NCBI GenBank assembly: GCA_049647585.1
Contig: JBARXY010000007.1
Span: 34,467 to 98,466 of the forward strand
DNA from: JAGQSZ01 sp049647585
GTDB lineage: Bacteria > Actinomycetota > Acidimicrobiia > Acidimicrobiales > Microtrichaceae
Length of the DNA stretch: 64,000 nt
Direction of reading: 5' to 3'
Position 1 is the first letter of the stretch. The number at the start of each line of letters is the position of its first letter. Shown piece by piece: positions 52,424 to 63,126 of this stretch. The notes below the pieces were generated by a model, which was given only the letters and a program-made list of their open reading frames with translations, was not told where the DNA came from and ran no database searches. The translations under genes were made by a program, and so were the position numbers.

Positions 52424-52520
52424 GGCAACGTCGGTCGCCAGGTGTTCAGATCACGTTCGCAGATGTTGTTCATATCGCCGGGTGATGGCCCAGAACGTCA
52501 ACGTTGCCTCAGTGGCAACG
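52424..52520. promoter_or_regulatory. Repeated GGCAACG half-sites, one forming an inverted repeat
   Basis: GGCAACG occurs at 52424-52430 and 52514-52520, and its complement CGTTGCC at 52502-52508; the last two form a 7-bp inverted repeat with a 5-bp spacer. They lie in the region between gmd and the XRE regulator and could be operator sites for that regulator. If the regulator starts upstream at 52463, the inverted repeat is inside its coding region. Confidence 0.4.
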
Positions 52521-52528
52521 GGTCACCG

Positions 52529-52975
52529 GTGCTCGGTGACCGTCTCGCCAATCTCCGCAACGAAGTCGGGTTCACCCAGCAGGATTTGGCCGAGCGGATC
52601 GCAATCTCGCGGGTCGCACTGTCCAATCTTGAGTCGGGTCGAAGCATTCCGGGGGAGCGGACCGTGGCGTTGCTGGCTGGTGTGTTCGGTCTTGAACCCC
52701 ATGAGCTTGTAGCCGGTACTGCGTATCCCACCGCAAAAATGGACCGCTTGCCGCTGACAACCAACCGCTACAGCGAAGCCCAGATGCAGATTCTCCTGAT
52801 GGAGCGAGACCTGCAGTGGCTCTCCGAGATCGACCACCGACGTCGCGAAGAGGTCATCAGGGACTGGACCAGGGACCTGACAGCGCTCCGGGCCAAAACC
52901 CACGACGCACATGACCGACAGCTGGTCGCGGATGCAATCAAAAGGCTGGGTCTGCTGAATCCGGATCGGGCCTGA
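52529..52975 (+). CDS. XRE-family transcriptional regulator
   Basis: DNA-binding protein of ~148 aa. LGDRLANLRNEVGFTQQDLAERIAISRVALSNLESGRSIPG is a complete Cro/CI HTH, followed by LLAGVFGLEPHELV and a helical C-terminal half (LQWLSEIDHRRREEVIRDW) of unknown role. The GTG start directly before the HTH is chosen; ATG 52463 would add 22 nonconserved residues. No strong ribosome site marks either. Divergent from gmd, it may regulate the deoxy-sugar genes. Confidence 0.82.
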   Translation: MLGDRLANLRNEVGFTQQDLAERIAISRVALSNLESGRSIPGERTVALLAGVFGLEPHELVAGTAYPTAKMDRLPLTTNRYSEAQMQILLMERDLQWLSEIDHRRREEVIRDWTRDLTALRAKTHDAHDRQLVADAIKRLGLLNPDRA

Positions 52976-53057
52976 CGCTCAACCCTGACGCGAATACGCC
53001 TGACGCTCAATCGTGACGGTTCGGGCCAGGGTCTCGACCGGCAGATCGCCGGCTGGC

Positions 53058-53102
53058 CTCGTCGGGCTAGTCGGCCTGGTCGGGCTAGTTGGCCTGGTCG
53101 GC
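53058..53102. repeat. 9-bp tandem repeat at the 3' end of the reductase gene
   Basis: Five 9-bp units of CTRGTCGGS type, alternating so that the period is effectively 18 bp. On the minus strand the CTA in alternate units gives TAG; the one at 53085 is the gene's stop and the one at 53067 is a second in-frame stop. Confidence 0.75.
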
Positions 53103-53996
53103 GATGCGACGGCGGTCCTCGAGCAGGTCACGCAAGGTGGTGTCCAGATCGATGGTCGGCGCCCAGCCCGTATCTGTTCGCAACCGGCTGTTGTCGCCGA
53201 GCAGTACAGGGATGTCAACCGGTCGGGCGAGTGCGGGGTCGACCTCGAGCTTCATGTCCACCGAGGCCATCGAGATCAGCTTCTCGGCCAGGTCCTGAAC
53301 AGCGGTTGCCGTACCCGAGCACACGTTGTAGACCTCGCCCGAGCGGCCCGACTCGATCAGCAGCCGGTAGGCACGGACCACGTCGCGGACATCGGTGAAG
53401 TCTCGTCGGGGCGCCAGGTTTCCGACCAGGACCCTGCCTTCGCCGGACCGCTCGTTGTCGACCACCCGAGAGGCGATCGCCGGAGCGACGAAGCGGTCGG
53501 TCTGCCCGGGACCCAGATGGTTGAACGGTCTCGCCCGGACGACCTGTTGGGAGTATCCCAACCACGCTTGGAGCGCCACCGAGTCCGCCGCAACCTTCGA
53601 CGCCGCGTACGGGCTGACGGGGCGCAGCGGCTGTTGCTCGGTGAGTGGAAGGTCCTCGGGCGAGACCTTTCCGTAGACATCTGCGGAACCGATCGTGAGC
53701 ACGCGTTGGGTATCTGTCTCGCGTGCGGCCCAGAGGATGTTCAGTGTGCCCTCGGCGTTGGCGCGGAAGGTCGCCTGCGGTGTCTGCCAGGAGCCGCCGA
53801 CATCGCTGGCCCCGGCGAGGTGGTATACGACCTCAGGTTGAGACTTCCGGAAAAAATCCAACAGCGCGGCGGCATCGAGAACATCGAGGCCGTCAATTGA
53901 ACGGTCGGTGATGATGACCTCATCGCCCGCTTCGGTCAGATGGTTGACGAGGTGATGGCCGACGAACCCTCCGGCACCGGTGATGAGTGCTTTCAC
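53085..53996 (-). CDS. rmd: GDP-4-keto-6-deoxymannose reductase-like SDR
   Basis: Extended SDR of 303 aa from GTG 53996: ALITGAGGFVGHHLVNHL, YHLAGASDVGGSW, GSADVYGKV, Y-x3-K in SPYAASKVAAD, ARPFNHLGPGQTDRFV and RRDFTDVRDVVRAYRLL match Rmd, which reduces the Gmd product to GDP-D-rhamnose. The phrase FNHLGPGQ is characteristic of this group. An ATG at 54038 would add 14 residues. Close homologues act on other NDP-4-keto sugars, but gmd nearby supports the assignment. Confidence 0.82.
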   Translation of the reverse strand: MKALITGAGGFVGHHLVNHLTEAGDEVIITDRSIDGLDVLDAAALLDFFRKSQPEVVYHLAGASDVGGSWQTPQATFRANAEGTLNILWAARETDTQRVLTIGSADVYGKVSPEDLPLTEQQPLRPVSPYAASKVAADSVALQAWLGYSQQVVRARPFNHLGPGQTDRFVAPAIASRVVDNERSGEGRVLVGNLAPRRDFTDVRDVVRAYRLLIESGRSGEVYNVCSGTATAVQDLAEKLISMASVDMKLEVDPALARPVDIPVLLGDNSRLRTDTGWAPTIDLDTTLRDLLEDRRRIADQAN

Positions 53997-54334
53997 AGCG
54001 TGCCTGAACGGAAGGTCTTGGTACTCATCGACATCCACTCTAGGGCCGTCATCTGCGGTCGCGGGTCACTCCCCAATGGCGGTGAGCGGTAGATCCGTCG
54101 CGGTACGATCACAACTCACTCGAACTAAGGAACTCTGTCATCCAATCCGCTGATCACGATCCCGAGCGACCTCGTAGAGATGTCGGTGATCCGCTCACCC
54201 CGGAGCCCGGTGACGCGTCGAAGTCGATTGCTGGATCTGCCGTTGACGAAGTCGACGAGAGCGAACTCGACGCGAAATGGGGCCTCGACACTCCCGACGC
54301 ACTGGTCGGCTACGGCGCGCCGCCCGTTGTCGCC

Positions 54335-57300
54335 GTGGTCGTTACCTCGGATCCGGGGGACTGGTTCGAGGATGCCATCGAGTCCCTCGCAGGATCAGGC
54401 TACGAGAACCTGTCCGTTCTGGTTTTGGACAACGCCAGCAACGAGGATCCGACCGCCCGGATCGCCTCGGTATTTCCATCGGCTTTCGTCAAGCGGGTCG
54501 ATGCGGACCGAGGGTTCTCGGCAGCCGCGAACGAAGTCCTCCACGCGGTCGAAGGCGCTGCGTTCTACATGATTCTCCACGACGATGTGATTCTGGAGCC
54601 GGGGGCGATCACCGAACTTGTGGCCGAGGCGTTCCGGTCGAACGCCGGAATTGTCGGCCCGAAGCTTCTGGACTGGGACCGGCCCGATGAGATCCTCTCG
54701 GTCGGACTGAACGTCGATCCGTATGGATTCTCGTCGTCCATCTCCGAGCCCGGTGAGTTGGACCAACAGCAACACGACATTCCCCGCGAGGTCTTCGCCA
54801 TCTCGAACGCGGCGATGTTGATCCGAGCCGACCTTTTCGACAGTCTCGGCGGATTCAACGAGGACATTCCGTTCTTCGGCGAGGACATCGACCTTTGTTG
54901 GCGGGCGCATGCCGCTGGGGCGACGGTCACTCTCTGCCCGAGCGCCAATGCCCTTCATCGCGGTCGTTTCGACGAACGCCGCGACGTCGGCAATCGACGG
55001 CGACTGGAATTGCGCCATGAAGCCCGCAACATGCTGAGCAACTACGAACTGCTCCGCTTGTTGTGGGTTGTTCCGGTGGCGTTCATGTTGTCCGTTGTGG
55101 ATCTCGTCGGATCGATCGTGATGGGTCGGTTCCAAAGAGCCGGAGACATTGCAGGCGCGTGGTTCTGGAACATCGGCCACATCGGGTCCCTAATGAAGTC
55201 ACGATCCCGGGCGAAACGGACTCGTCGGGCACGTGATCGCGACTACCTGCCCTTGATGCGACAGGGCAGTTCGCGCCTGAAGAGCCTTGTGAGGGTCGCC
55301 GAGGGCGAGAATCGACTCCAGGTTCTGGCCCAGACCGGACGCGGCTATCTGCGGGACGCCGCGTCACGTTCGCGGCGCGGCGGTCTTGTCGTGTTGATTG
55401 TGAGCATCGTGGTGATGCTCTACGGAGCGCGCAACCTGATTTTCGGGCCTCTTCCGGTACTGAGGGAGTTCAGCGGGGTCGGTTCTAGTGGCGGCAGGTT
55501 GCTTTCGGAGTGGTTCACGGGTTGGCGTGAGGCTGGTCTAGGTGAACCAGGCGTTGCTCCTGGAATCATCCCTGCCCTGGGCGGGATCGGGACGGTTCTG
55601 CTGGGATCGGTCGGGTTCGCACGGCGTCTACTGATCCTGTTGCCGCTGCTCATCGGTGGCGTAGGTGCATGGAAGCTCTTCAGTCGCTCCGATTCGACAG
55701 CGGCCCGTGCAGCGATGCTGGCCTCGTATGGTCTCAACCCGCTCGTGTTGAACGCGATGGCCGAGGGACGGCTGCAGGCGCTTGCGGTCTATGCGGCCGC
55801 TCCCTGGCTGCTGCGACGAGTAGCAGGGTCCGCCAATGTCGAGCCGTTCGTCGACCGTGACGCTCCGGCTCCGGACCGGCCGAGGCTTCTCGGGGGCACG
55901 GCAATTCTGCTCGCGGCAGTCGGGTCGATAACGCTGTTGGGCGCCGGAATTCTGCTCCTCATGGTGCTTGTGTTCGCAGCCGTAGTGACAACGCTTGGGG
56001 ACCGCCGTAGCGGATCGCGGATGGCGCTGACGGTCATCACTTCAGCCGCTCTCTCCCTACCAGTGCTTGCTCCCTGGATCGTTGCGGCAATCCGTCACGG
56101 CGACCTGGCATCCCTCACCGGACTCTGGAACACCTCGACCGCGGTCCCATCGGCCCAGACGATAATTACCGGGTCGACCGGAGCGGTGACTACGGGCATT
56201 GTCGGCTGGGGGCTCCTGATCGGAGCTTCGTTCGGTCTGTTCGCGGGAAGGAAGTGGCGGTTCAACTGGGCCGTGGGTGGCTGGCTGTTGGCACTCATCT
56301 CATGGCTCGTTGCAATCGTCCTGGCCAGATCCGGCAACGTCGGTGGGGCCGGCATCGAGTTGCTGGCGATGCCCGCCGTGCTCGGCATGGCCATCGCCAT
56401 CGCAATGGGTGTCTTCGCGTTCGACAACGACGTGCTTGGATCCGACTTCGGGCTTGAGCAACTCCTGTCCGGTGTGGCCGTAGCGGCCTTCGTGATAGGG
56501 CTGATTCCAGTGGGAATCGCCTCGACCGACGGAAGATGGTTCCAACCAGAGAGGGACTTCCGCTCCGCTCTTTCCGCTGTAGATCACGGTGACGACTTCC
56601 GGACGATCTGGATCGGTGATCCGGACGTTCTTCCGCTGGCCGGCTGGAATCTGGACGGACAAGGACTTGTCGCAGGAGTCAGTGTCGGTCTGGATCCGAC
56701 CATCACCTCCCGCTTCCGACTCGACGGCGGGGTTGGAGTCGACGCATTGACCAGATCGCTCAACGCCGCCCTGCACGGAGAGACGAATCGACTGGGCCGA
56801 CTGCTCGGCCCCATGGGGGTCCGCTATGTGGTGGTTGCCGATAGGGCCGCCCCGCTGCCGGACTCCAAGAGCCAGGTGCCGATGCCCGAAGATCTGCTCA
56901 GCGCTCTCGACCAGCAACTCGATATGCACCCGATCAGCGTCAACCCGGGGCTTGCCCTGTACGCAACCGACAGTCCTTGGCCGTTGCGCTCCGACGCGAC
57001 CACCGAACTCGACACAGCCACGGCGCCCAGAACCTTTGCCGAACTCATAGCTGTCGACCTGCCGATTCCTCCACCCGTACTGGGTGCCCGGGCGGGAACG
57101 AAGTTCTCCGGGAACCTCCCAGGTGACCGGCTGATCGCTCAGGCAACGACTGCTGATCCCGGCTGGAAACTCACGGTGGAGGGCAAGGAACAGACCCGAA
57201 GTGACATCTGGGGATGGGCCCAGACCTTCGAGACCGGCAGTGGTGGAGCGTCCACGCTGAGTTATTCGCCTCCGCTCTCAACCCGGCTTCTGCAGTTGAT

Positions 57301-57652
57301 CCAGATCCTTGGGCTCCTCGCACTGTTGTATCTGGGGCTGTTCCGGGGCACGAAGTCGATCAAGGGCCTCGTAAGACGGTCTCGCAGCGAAGCTGGCGAT
57401 ACTGGTTCAGTCGTAGGAGCGGATGGTGAGTCAACTCTCGTGACTGTCGGGCCGGTGGGCCTGGTCGAATCCCGCACCACCGCCGAGACAGCTGGCGAAG
57501 CGGCCGAGGGAGCAACCGCCGAGGGAGCAACCGCCGAGGGAGCAACCATAGAGCCACCTCAAGAGGCCTCCGTTGACCCAAACGCGCACTCCGCCGGGGA
57601 TTCAGTTGCCGACGCTGGACCATCCGGCGAAACAGATGGGAGTGAGTTGTGA
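54335..57652 (+). CDS. GT2 glycosyltransferase fused to a large multispanning membrane region
   Basis: At least 1105 aa. The N-terminal ~300 residues are a GT-A domain (VLVLDNASNEDP, ILHDDVILEPG, GFNEDIPFFGEDIDLCWR); then comes a membrane region of ~12 helices (residues ~350-750), a soluble domain and a final TM helix. It resembles large actinobacterial cell-envelope glycosyltransferases. GTG 54335 is the first standard start codon, but it would delete the first beta strand (PPVVAVVVTS); the frame stays open and protein-like back to 54140, where ATC sits 8 bp after AAGGA. The C-terminus carries three EGATA repeats (57503-57547). The stop overlaps the next start (GTGA). Confidence 0.85.
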   Translation: MVVTSDPGDWFEDAIESLAGSGYENLSVLVLDNASNEDPTARIASVFPSAFVKRVDADRGFSAAANEVLHAVEGAAFYMILHDDVILEPGAITELVAEAFRSNAGIVGPKLLDWDRPDEILSVGLNVDPYGFSSSISEPGELDQQQHDIPREVFAISNAAMLIRADLFDSLGGFNEDIPFFGEDIDLCWRAHAAGATVTLCPSANALHRGRFDERRDVGNRRRLELRHEARNMLSNYELLRLLWVVPVAFMLSVVDLVGSIVMGRFQRAGDIAGAWFWNIGHIGSLMKSRSRAKRTRRARDRDYLPLMRQGSSRLKSLVRVAEGENRLQVLAQTGRGYLRDAASRSRRGGLVVLIVSIVVMLYGARNLIFGPLPVLREFSGVGSSGGRLLSEWFTGWREAGLGEPGVAPGIIPALGGIGTVLLGSVGFARRLLILLPLLIGGVGAWKLFSRSDSTAARAAMLASYGLNPLVLNAMAEGRLQALAVYAAAPWLLRRVAGSANVEPFVDRDAPAPDRPRLLGGTAILLAAVGSITLLGAGILLLMVLVFAAVVTTLGDRRSGSRMALTVITSAALSLPVLAPWIVAAIRHGDLASLTGLWNTSTAVPSAQTIITGSTGAVTTGIVGWGLLIGASFGLFAGRKWRFNWAVGGWLLALISWLVAIVLARSGNVGGAGIELLAMPAVLGMAIAIAMGVFAFDNDVLGSDFGLEQLLSGVAVAAFVIGLIPVGIASTDGRWFQPERDFRSALSAVDHGDDFRTIWIGDPDVLPLAGWNLDGQGLVAGVSVGLDPTITSRFRLDGGVGVDALTRSLNAALHGETNRLGRLLGPMGVRYVVVADRAAPLPDSKSQVPMPEDLLSALDQQLDMHPISVNPGLALYATDSPWPLRSDATTELDTATAPRTFAELIAVDLPIPPPVLGARAGTKFSGNLPGDRLIAQATTADPGWKLTVEGKEQTRSDIWGWAQTFETGSGGASTLSYSPPLSTRLLQLIQILGLLALLYLGLFRGTKSIKGLVRRSRSEAGDTGSVVGADGESTLVTVGPVGLVESRTTAETAGEAAEGATAEGATAEGATIEPPQEASVDPNAHSAGDSVADAGPSGETDGSEL
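57503..57547 (+). repeat. Three exact 15-bp tandem repeats in the GT2 C-terminal tail
   Basis: Three identical copies of GCCGAGGGAGCAACC encode AEGAT three times in the low-complexity cytoplasmic tail. Confidence 0.85.
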
Positions 57653-59136
57653 AGACAACTCGACTGGGCGTGATCACGGCTGTCGTGGTCATCATGGTGG
57701 CCCTGACCTCATGGTGGCAGGGAGCACCGGCCGAGGGCCGCAAGGTATCCCTCGATGCGTCGGTTCCGGCGGTCGGACGAGCAGATGCCCTGTCGTCCAC
57801 CTGGTTCTGCAGCGCCGGTGGATTCGCGTCCGATCCCGCTCCCCAGAACCTCATCCGCCTGACCAACTCGTCGGCAGAATCAGCGGAGGTTCGCCTGAGC
57901 GCGTTCAACGCCGACGGCGAAGCGGGCCAACAGTCCGTCGAGGTGCCAAGCCGGTCCGTCCACACCGTGGATGTGGCAAAGACCTTCAAGGGGAATGGCC
58001 TTTCCGTCATGGCGGAGTCGTCGGACGGGAGCCTGGCGGTCGAGAACACACTCCTTCTGGACGACATGGCCGACTCCGTCCCATGTGCGACGCACTCCTC
58101 GAGCGCCTGGTATTTCCCCTCGCAGAGCACCGTCAAGGGCGCGAAGGCCCAACTGATCCTGTTCAACCCGTTCTCTGCGGACGCCGGCGTGGTGATCACC
58201 GGAGCGGTCCCCGAGGTGCGCTCACCCGCTGAGTGGAACGGCGTCGTCGTGCCGGCAGGTAGTACCAAGGTCATCGATCTGGGCGAGCAGTTCGAAAGAC
58301 GCGAGCAGTTCTCGGTTTCGGTGCATCTCAAATCGGGTCGGATCCTGGCCGAGACTGCCCAGGTGTTTGCGCTTGACGCGACCGACAAGAGCCCTGCGAG
58401 AAATGGCCTGCGGCTACAGCCGGGCATCGCCGTGGCGCGAGAGGCGTGGACGTTCGCGGGAGGGTTCCGCGACCCCGGAGCCAGCGAGAAGATCGTCCTG
58501 CAGAACCCGAGCAATGACCCGACAAGTGTTTCGGTCCAGGTCGTTCCATACGGCGCAGGGGACATGCCACCCGAGCCCTTCGCGGTGGATCTGCCAGGTG
58601 GCAGATACGCGGTTCTCGACCTGACCGGCGAGGGCCGAATCCCAGATGTGGGTTTCCATGCGATCCGGGTGCAGGCACCTGATGGTCACCCGGTGATCGC
58701 TGTGCGGACATCGGGCATTTCAGCGGCTCCAGGCGCAGCTCCCGAGGGGTCGACGGGCGGGACCAGGCCATCGTTGGACAGGGGAGTCACGACAAGTATC
58801 GGGTCGACCTTCGATTCGCGACGCTGGCTCATCCCTGCAGTCCCGACCGGCCCGGGTAGCCAGCCGATCGCGTTCGTTCACAATCCCCATACAGGAATCG
58901 TCAGGATCTCGGTTACCGCAACCACCGACGGTGGAGAGGACGTCGAAATCGTTCGAGACGCCGAGGTCGCTGCGGGAGATGGACTGGCCATCGGGCTGTC
59001 ACCCAAGCCTCTCGCAGGAGCAGGCCTGAGGTACTACACGGTCGAGGCCAGCGAGCCGGTTGCCGTGGAACGGCTCGTGACGTTCCCGACAGCCAAGGAC
59101 TTCTCTCTGGGACCTGCCCTGCCCATCGGGTCCTGA
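57649..59136 (+). CDS. DUF5719-family membrane-anchored extracytoplasmic protein
   Basis: 495 aa. One N-terminal TM segment or signal (GVITAVVVIMVALTSWW), then a beta-rich exported region of repeated Ig-like modules: TWFCSAGGFASD, NLIRLTNSSAES, AWYFPSQSTVKGAKAQLILFNPFS and AWTFAGGFRDPGASEKIVLQNPS. These WxF...NP patterns identify the DUF5719 family, regularly encoded next to large GT2 membrane proteins of the preceding type in actinobacteria. GTG overlaps the previous stop, so the two are co-translated and may form an envelope complex. Molecular function unknown. Confidence 0.82.
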   Translation: MKTTRLGVITAVVVIMVALTSWWQGAPAEGRKVSLDASVPAVGRADALSSTWFCSAGGFASDPAPQNLIRLTNSSAESAEVRLSAFNADGEAGQQSVEVPSRSVHTVDVAKTFKGNGLSVMAESSDGSLAVENTLLLDDMADSVPCATHSSSAWYFPSQSTVKGAKAQLILFNPFSADAGVVITGAVPEVRSPAEWNGVVVPAGSTKVIDLGEQFERREQFSVSVHLKSGRILAETAQVFALDATDKSPARNGLRLQPGIAVAREAWTFAGGFRDPGASEKIVLQNPSNDPTSVSVQVVPYGAGDMPPEPFAVDLPGGRYAVLDLTGEGRIPDVGFHAIRVQAPDGHPVIAVRTSGISAAPGAAPEGSTGGTRPSLDRGVTTSIGSTFDSRRWLIPAVPTGPGSQPIAFVHNPHTGIVRISVTATTDGGEDVEIVRDAEVAAGDGLAIGLSPKPLAGAGLRYYTVEASEPVAVERLVTFPTAKDFSLGPALPIGS

Positions 59137-59228
59137 CCCCTGCAAATCTGCTCAGAGTTCGTCCGGACCCGTTCACCAGCTGCTGGCGGTGAGCTCGACT
59201 GTTGGGCTCGGGCGGTGTGGGGCACACT

Positions 59229-59696
59229 TTGGACGTGGAACGACTGATTCTTGCAGCGGCTCTGGCGGTGGTGGCCATCGGCATAGCCCTCTATCTGCAG
59301 CGAAAGAACACTGCTGCTCCGACGGACTCCGTCGGAGAGTTCCGTGCTCCGAAGCGACTGGAGCGGAGGGACTTCGAACGTCCCGAGGCTCCGTGGCTCG
59401 TGGTGGTGTTCTCATCGGCGACCTGCGAAACCTGCGCCGAGGTCTGGACCAAGGCCAAGGTTCTCGAGTCCGACCAGGTGGCTGTCCAGCAAGTCGAGGA
59501 AAGGGCCGAAGCCGCGCTGCATCGCAGCTACGACATCAAGGCTGTTCCCACCACGGTGATCGTCGACGCCGGGGGAGAGGTGCGGGCCTCATACATGGGA
59601 CCAGTCTCAGCAACGCATCTCTGGGCAGGGTTGGCGGACCTGCGCGAACCCGGCACGGTTCCACCCGAGTGCGGCGAGCCGCGCCCGTTCGACTGA
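59229..59696 (+). CDS. Membrane-anchored thioredoxin-like protein
   Basis: ~155 aa (TTG 59229 or GTG 59235; an upstream extension is not conserved). N-terminal TM helix (LILAAALAVVAIGIALYL), then a thioredoxin fold with LVVVFSSATCETCAEVW, giving the CxxC active site CETC, the cis-Pro segment IKAVPTTVIVDAGG and a final helix. The position on the outside or inside of the membrane depends on topology; an anchored periplasmic-type reductase or isomerase is likely. It is the third gene after the GT2/DUF5719 pair. Confidence 0.82.
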   Translation: MDVERLILAAALAVVAIGIALYLQRKNTAAPTDSVGEFRAPKRLERRDFERPEAPWLVVVFSSATCETCAEVWTKAKVLESDQVAVQQVEERAEAALHRSYDIKAVPTTVIVDAGGEVRASYMGPVSATHLWAGLADLREPGTVPPECGEPRPFD

Positions 59697-59815
59697 ACCG
59701 AAGCGTCCCGCTGGGCATCCACCGTCCGTCGCCGGTGCCCCGCAGCGGGATCGAGGGCGACCGACCGTTCGACGGGCAGGGACTCGGCTGTCGTGAGACT
59801 CGGTTGCCCGCGGCC

Positions 59816-61840
<2,025 letters not shown>

Positions 61841-61949
61841 GTGGACAGCCTAGAAGCTGTGGAGCGCTTCGCTGTAGCGAGTACGCCAGAATCTGAGAGC
61901 CACTGTGGTATCCGAGGTTTCCGGACATTCTGAAAGTACGGTTCAACCC

Positions 61950-62201
61950 GTGAGTAGAAAATGTGCTCGTTCCGCCTGCCCAAGTCCCGCCACTGCAACC
62001 CTGTCGTATTCGTACGCCGACGGAGTTGTTTGGATCGAGGACTTGATCGCCGAGGCTCACCCCATGCTGCATGATCTGTGCGAGGCGCACGCGACGTCCC
62101 TGAGCGTTCCACTCGGTTGGGACCTACGAGACGAGCGCTCCCTGGTGGGCACCGAGGGAAGCCGGAGCCAGGTATCCCGTCTGGATCTGATCGGGGCCTG
62201 A
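61950..62201 (+). CDS. DUF3499 family small protein
   Basis: 83 aa from GTG 61950. SRKCARSACPSPATATLSYSYAD, then EAHPMLHDLCEAHATSLSVPLGWDLR, the Cys-Cys / Cys-His arrangement typical of DUF3499, an actinobacterial family that looks like a small zinc-binding protein. Function unknown. The longer open frame to 61905 adds residues that are not conserved. Confidence 0.82.
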   Translation: MSRKCARSACPSPATATLSYSYADGVVWIEDLIAEAHPMLHDLCEAHATSLSVPLGWDLRDERSLVGTEGSRSQVSRLDLIGA

Positions 62202-62277
62202 GATCGGGGAAGCAGCACACGACGGTGGTGCTCCCGACCCGCTCCAGCCTGAGAGGGAACTCTGGGGTCAGGGCGAG

Positions 62278-62958
62278 GTGGCATGGGGGCTCATAGCCAG
62301 CTTTCTGTTGTCGAACATCTTCGCCGTGATGGTCTACTCAGCGGCCGGGTGGACAGAAGTCGGCGACGTTCCGATGTGGGGACTCGGTTTGCTGCAGATC
62401 CCATTGTGGGCCGGATTTCTGGCCGCCGTTTGGGCCGCAGGGAACAAGGGCACCGGGGTCGTCAACGCGTTCGGCCTGAGATTTCGACCTCTCGACATTC
62501 CTGTCGGCCTGCTAACCGGTATCGCGGCCCAAGCGGTTCTGCTACCGCTGATCTACGTCCCTATTTTCCAGTTGACCGGTCAGAGCAGCGACGACCTGTC
62601 CCGACCAGCCCGCGAGCTCTCCAGCAAGGCCGGCGGCACGGTCAGCTGGCTGCTGTTCGCTCTGCTGGTCGGGATCATCGCTCCGGTGGTCGAAGAGCTG
62701 TTCTACCGAGGTCTGTTCCTGAGAGCGCTGAAGAAACGCGGGATGTCGAGCGCCGCATCAGTTGTTCTCAGCTCGGCCATCTTCGGTGCGATGCACCTTC
62801 AGCCGCTCCAGTTCGCAGGCTTGTTCCTGTTCGGGGTGATCGCTGCGTGTCTGGCGTCGGTGACTCGTCGACTCGGCATGTCGATTTTCGCCCACATCGG
62901 GTTCAACATGACCTCGGTGGTCGCCCTGTATCTGGATAGCCAGGGCAAGCTGCTGTAG
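62278..62958 (+). CDS. CPBP-family intramembrane glutamic endopeptidase
   Basis: Multispanning protein of at least 226 aa with the Abi/CPBP motifs: EELFYRGLFLRAL (EExxxR, motif 1), FGAMHLQPLQF (motif 2 His) and FAHIGFNMTS (motif 3). These make up the intramembrane protease site related to eukaryotic Rce1. GTG 62278 is the first standard start, but the frame is open upstream to ~62191 and contains RELWGQGEVAWGL, so a few more N-terminal residues may belong to it. Substrate unknown. Confidence 0.88.
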   Translation: MAWGLIASFLLSNIFAVMVYSAAGWTEVGDVPMWGLGLLQIPLWAGFLAAVWAAGNKGTGVVNAFGLRFRPLDIPVGLLTGIAAQAVLLPLIYVPIFQLTGQSSDDLSRPARELSSKAGGTVSWLLFALLVGIIAPVVEELFYRGLFLRALKKRGMSSAASVVLSSAIFGAMHLQPLQFAGLFLFGVIAACLASVTRRLGMSIFAHIGFNMTSVVALYLDSQGKLL

Positions 62959-63084
62959 CTCGGGGCAACCTGCTGCGAGTCAGGTCGGGTGTTGCAGCCC
63001 GTAGTTCTGTCGTGTGTGTCCTTGTGATCTCTCGGGCCCCATCGGTGGCATTTCCGAGGTATTTTGGTCGACTTTGAGAACTTC

Positions 63085-63113
63085 TTGACGAACATCGAAC
63101 ACTCGCGTAGGAT
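63085..63113 (+). promoter_or_regulatory. Sigma-70-type promoter of the DUF222 gene
   Basis: -35 TTGACG (63085-63090), 17-bp spacer, -10 TAGGAT (63108-63113). Only seven bases separate the -10 from the ATG at 63121, so transcription should start at or next to the ATG, giving a leaderless mRNA; no ribosome-binding site is present. Confidence 0.75.
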
Positions 63114-63114
63114 A

Positions 63115-63126
63115 GAACGTATGTTC
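63115..63126. promoter_or_regulatory. LexA (SOS) box overlapping the start codon
   Basis: GAACGTATGTTC is a perfect GAAC-N4-GTTC palindrome; with flanking bases (A before, G after) it matches the Gram-positive/actinobacterial consensus CGAACRNRYGTTCG at all but the first position. It sits just after the -10 and covers the ATG, where LexA would block initiation. Confidence 0.7.

Noticed and set aside
53013..53900. 295-codon plus-strand frame with GLV repeats
   Set aside because: Antisense to the Rmd-like gene; the GLV repeats are the translation of the 9-bp tandem repeat.
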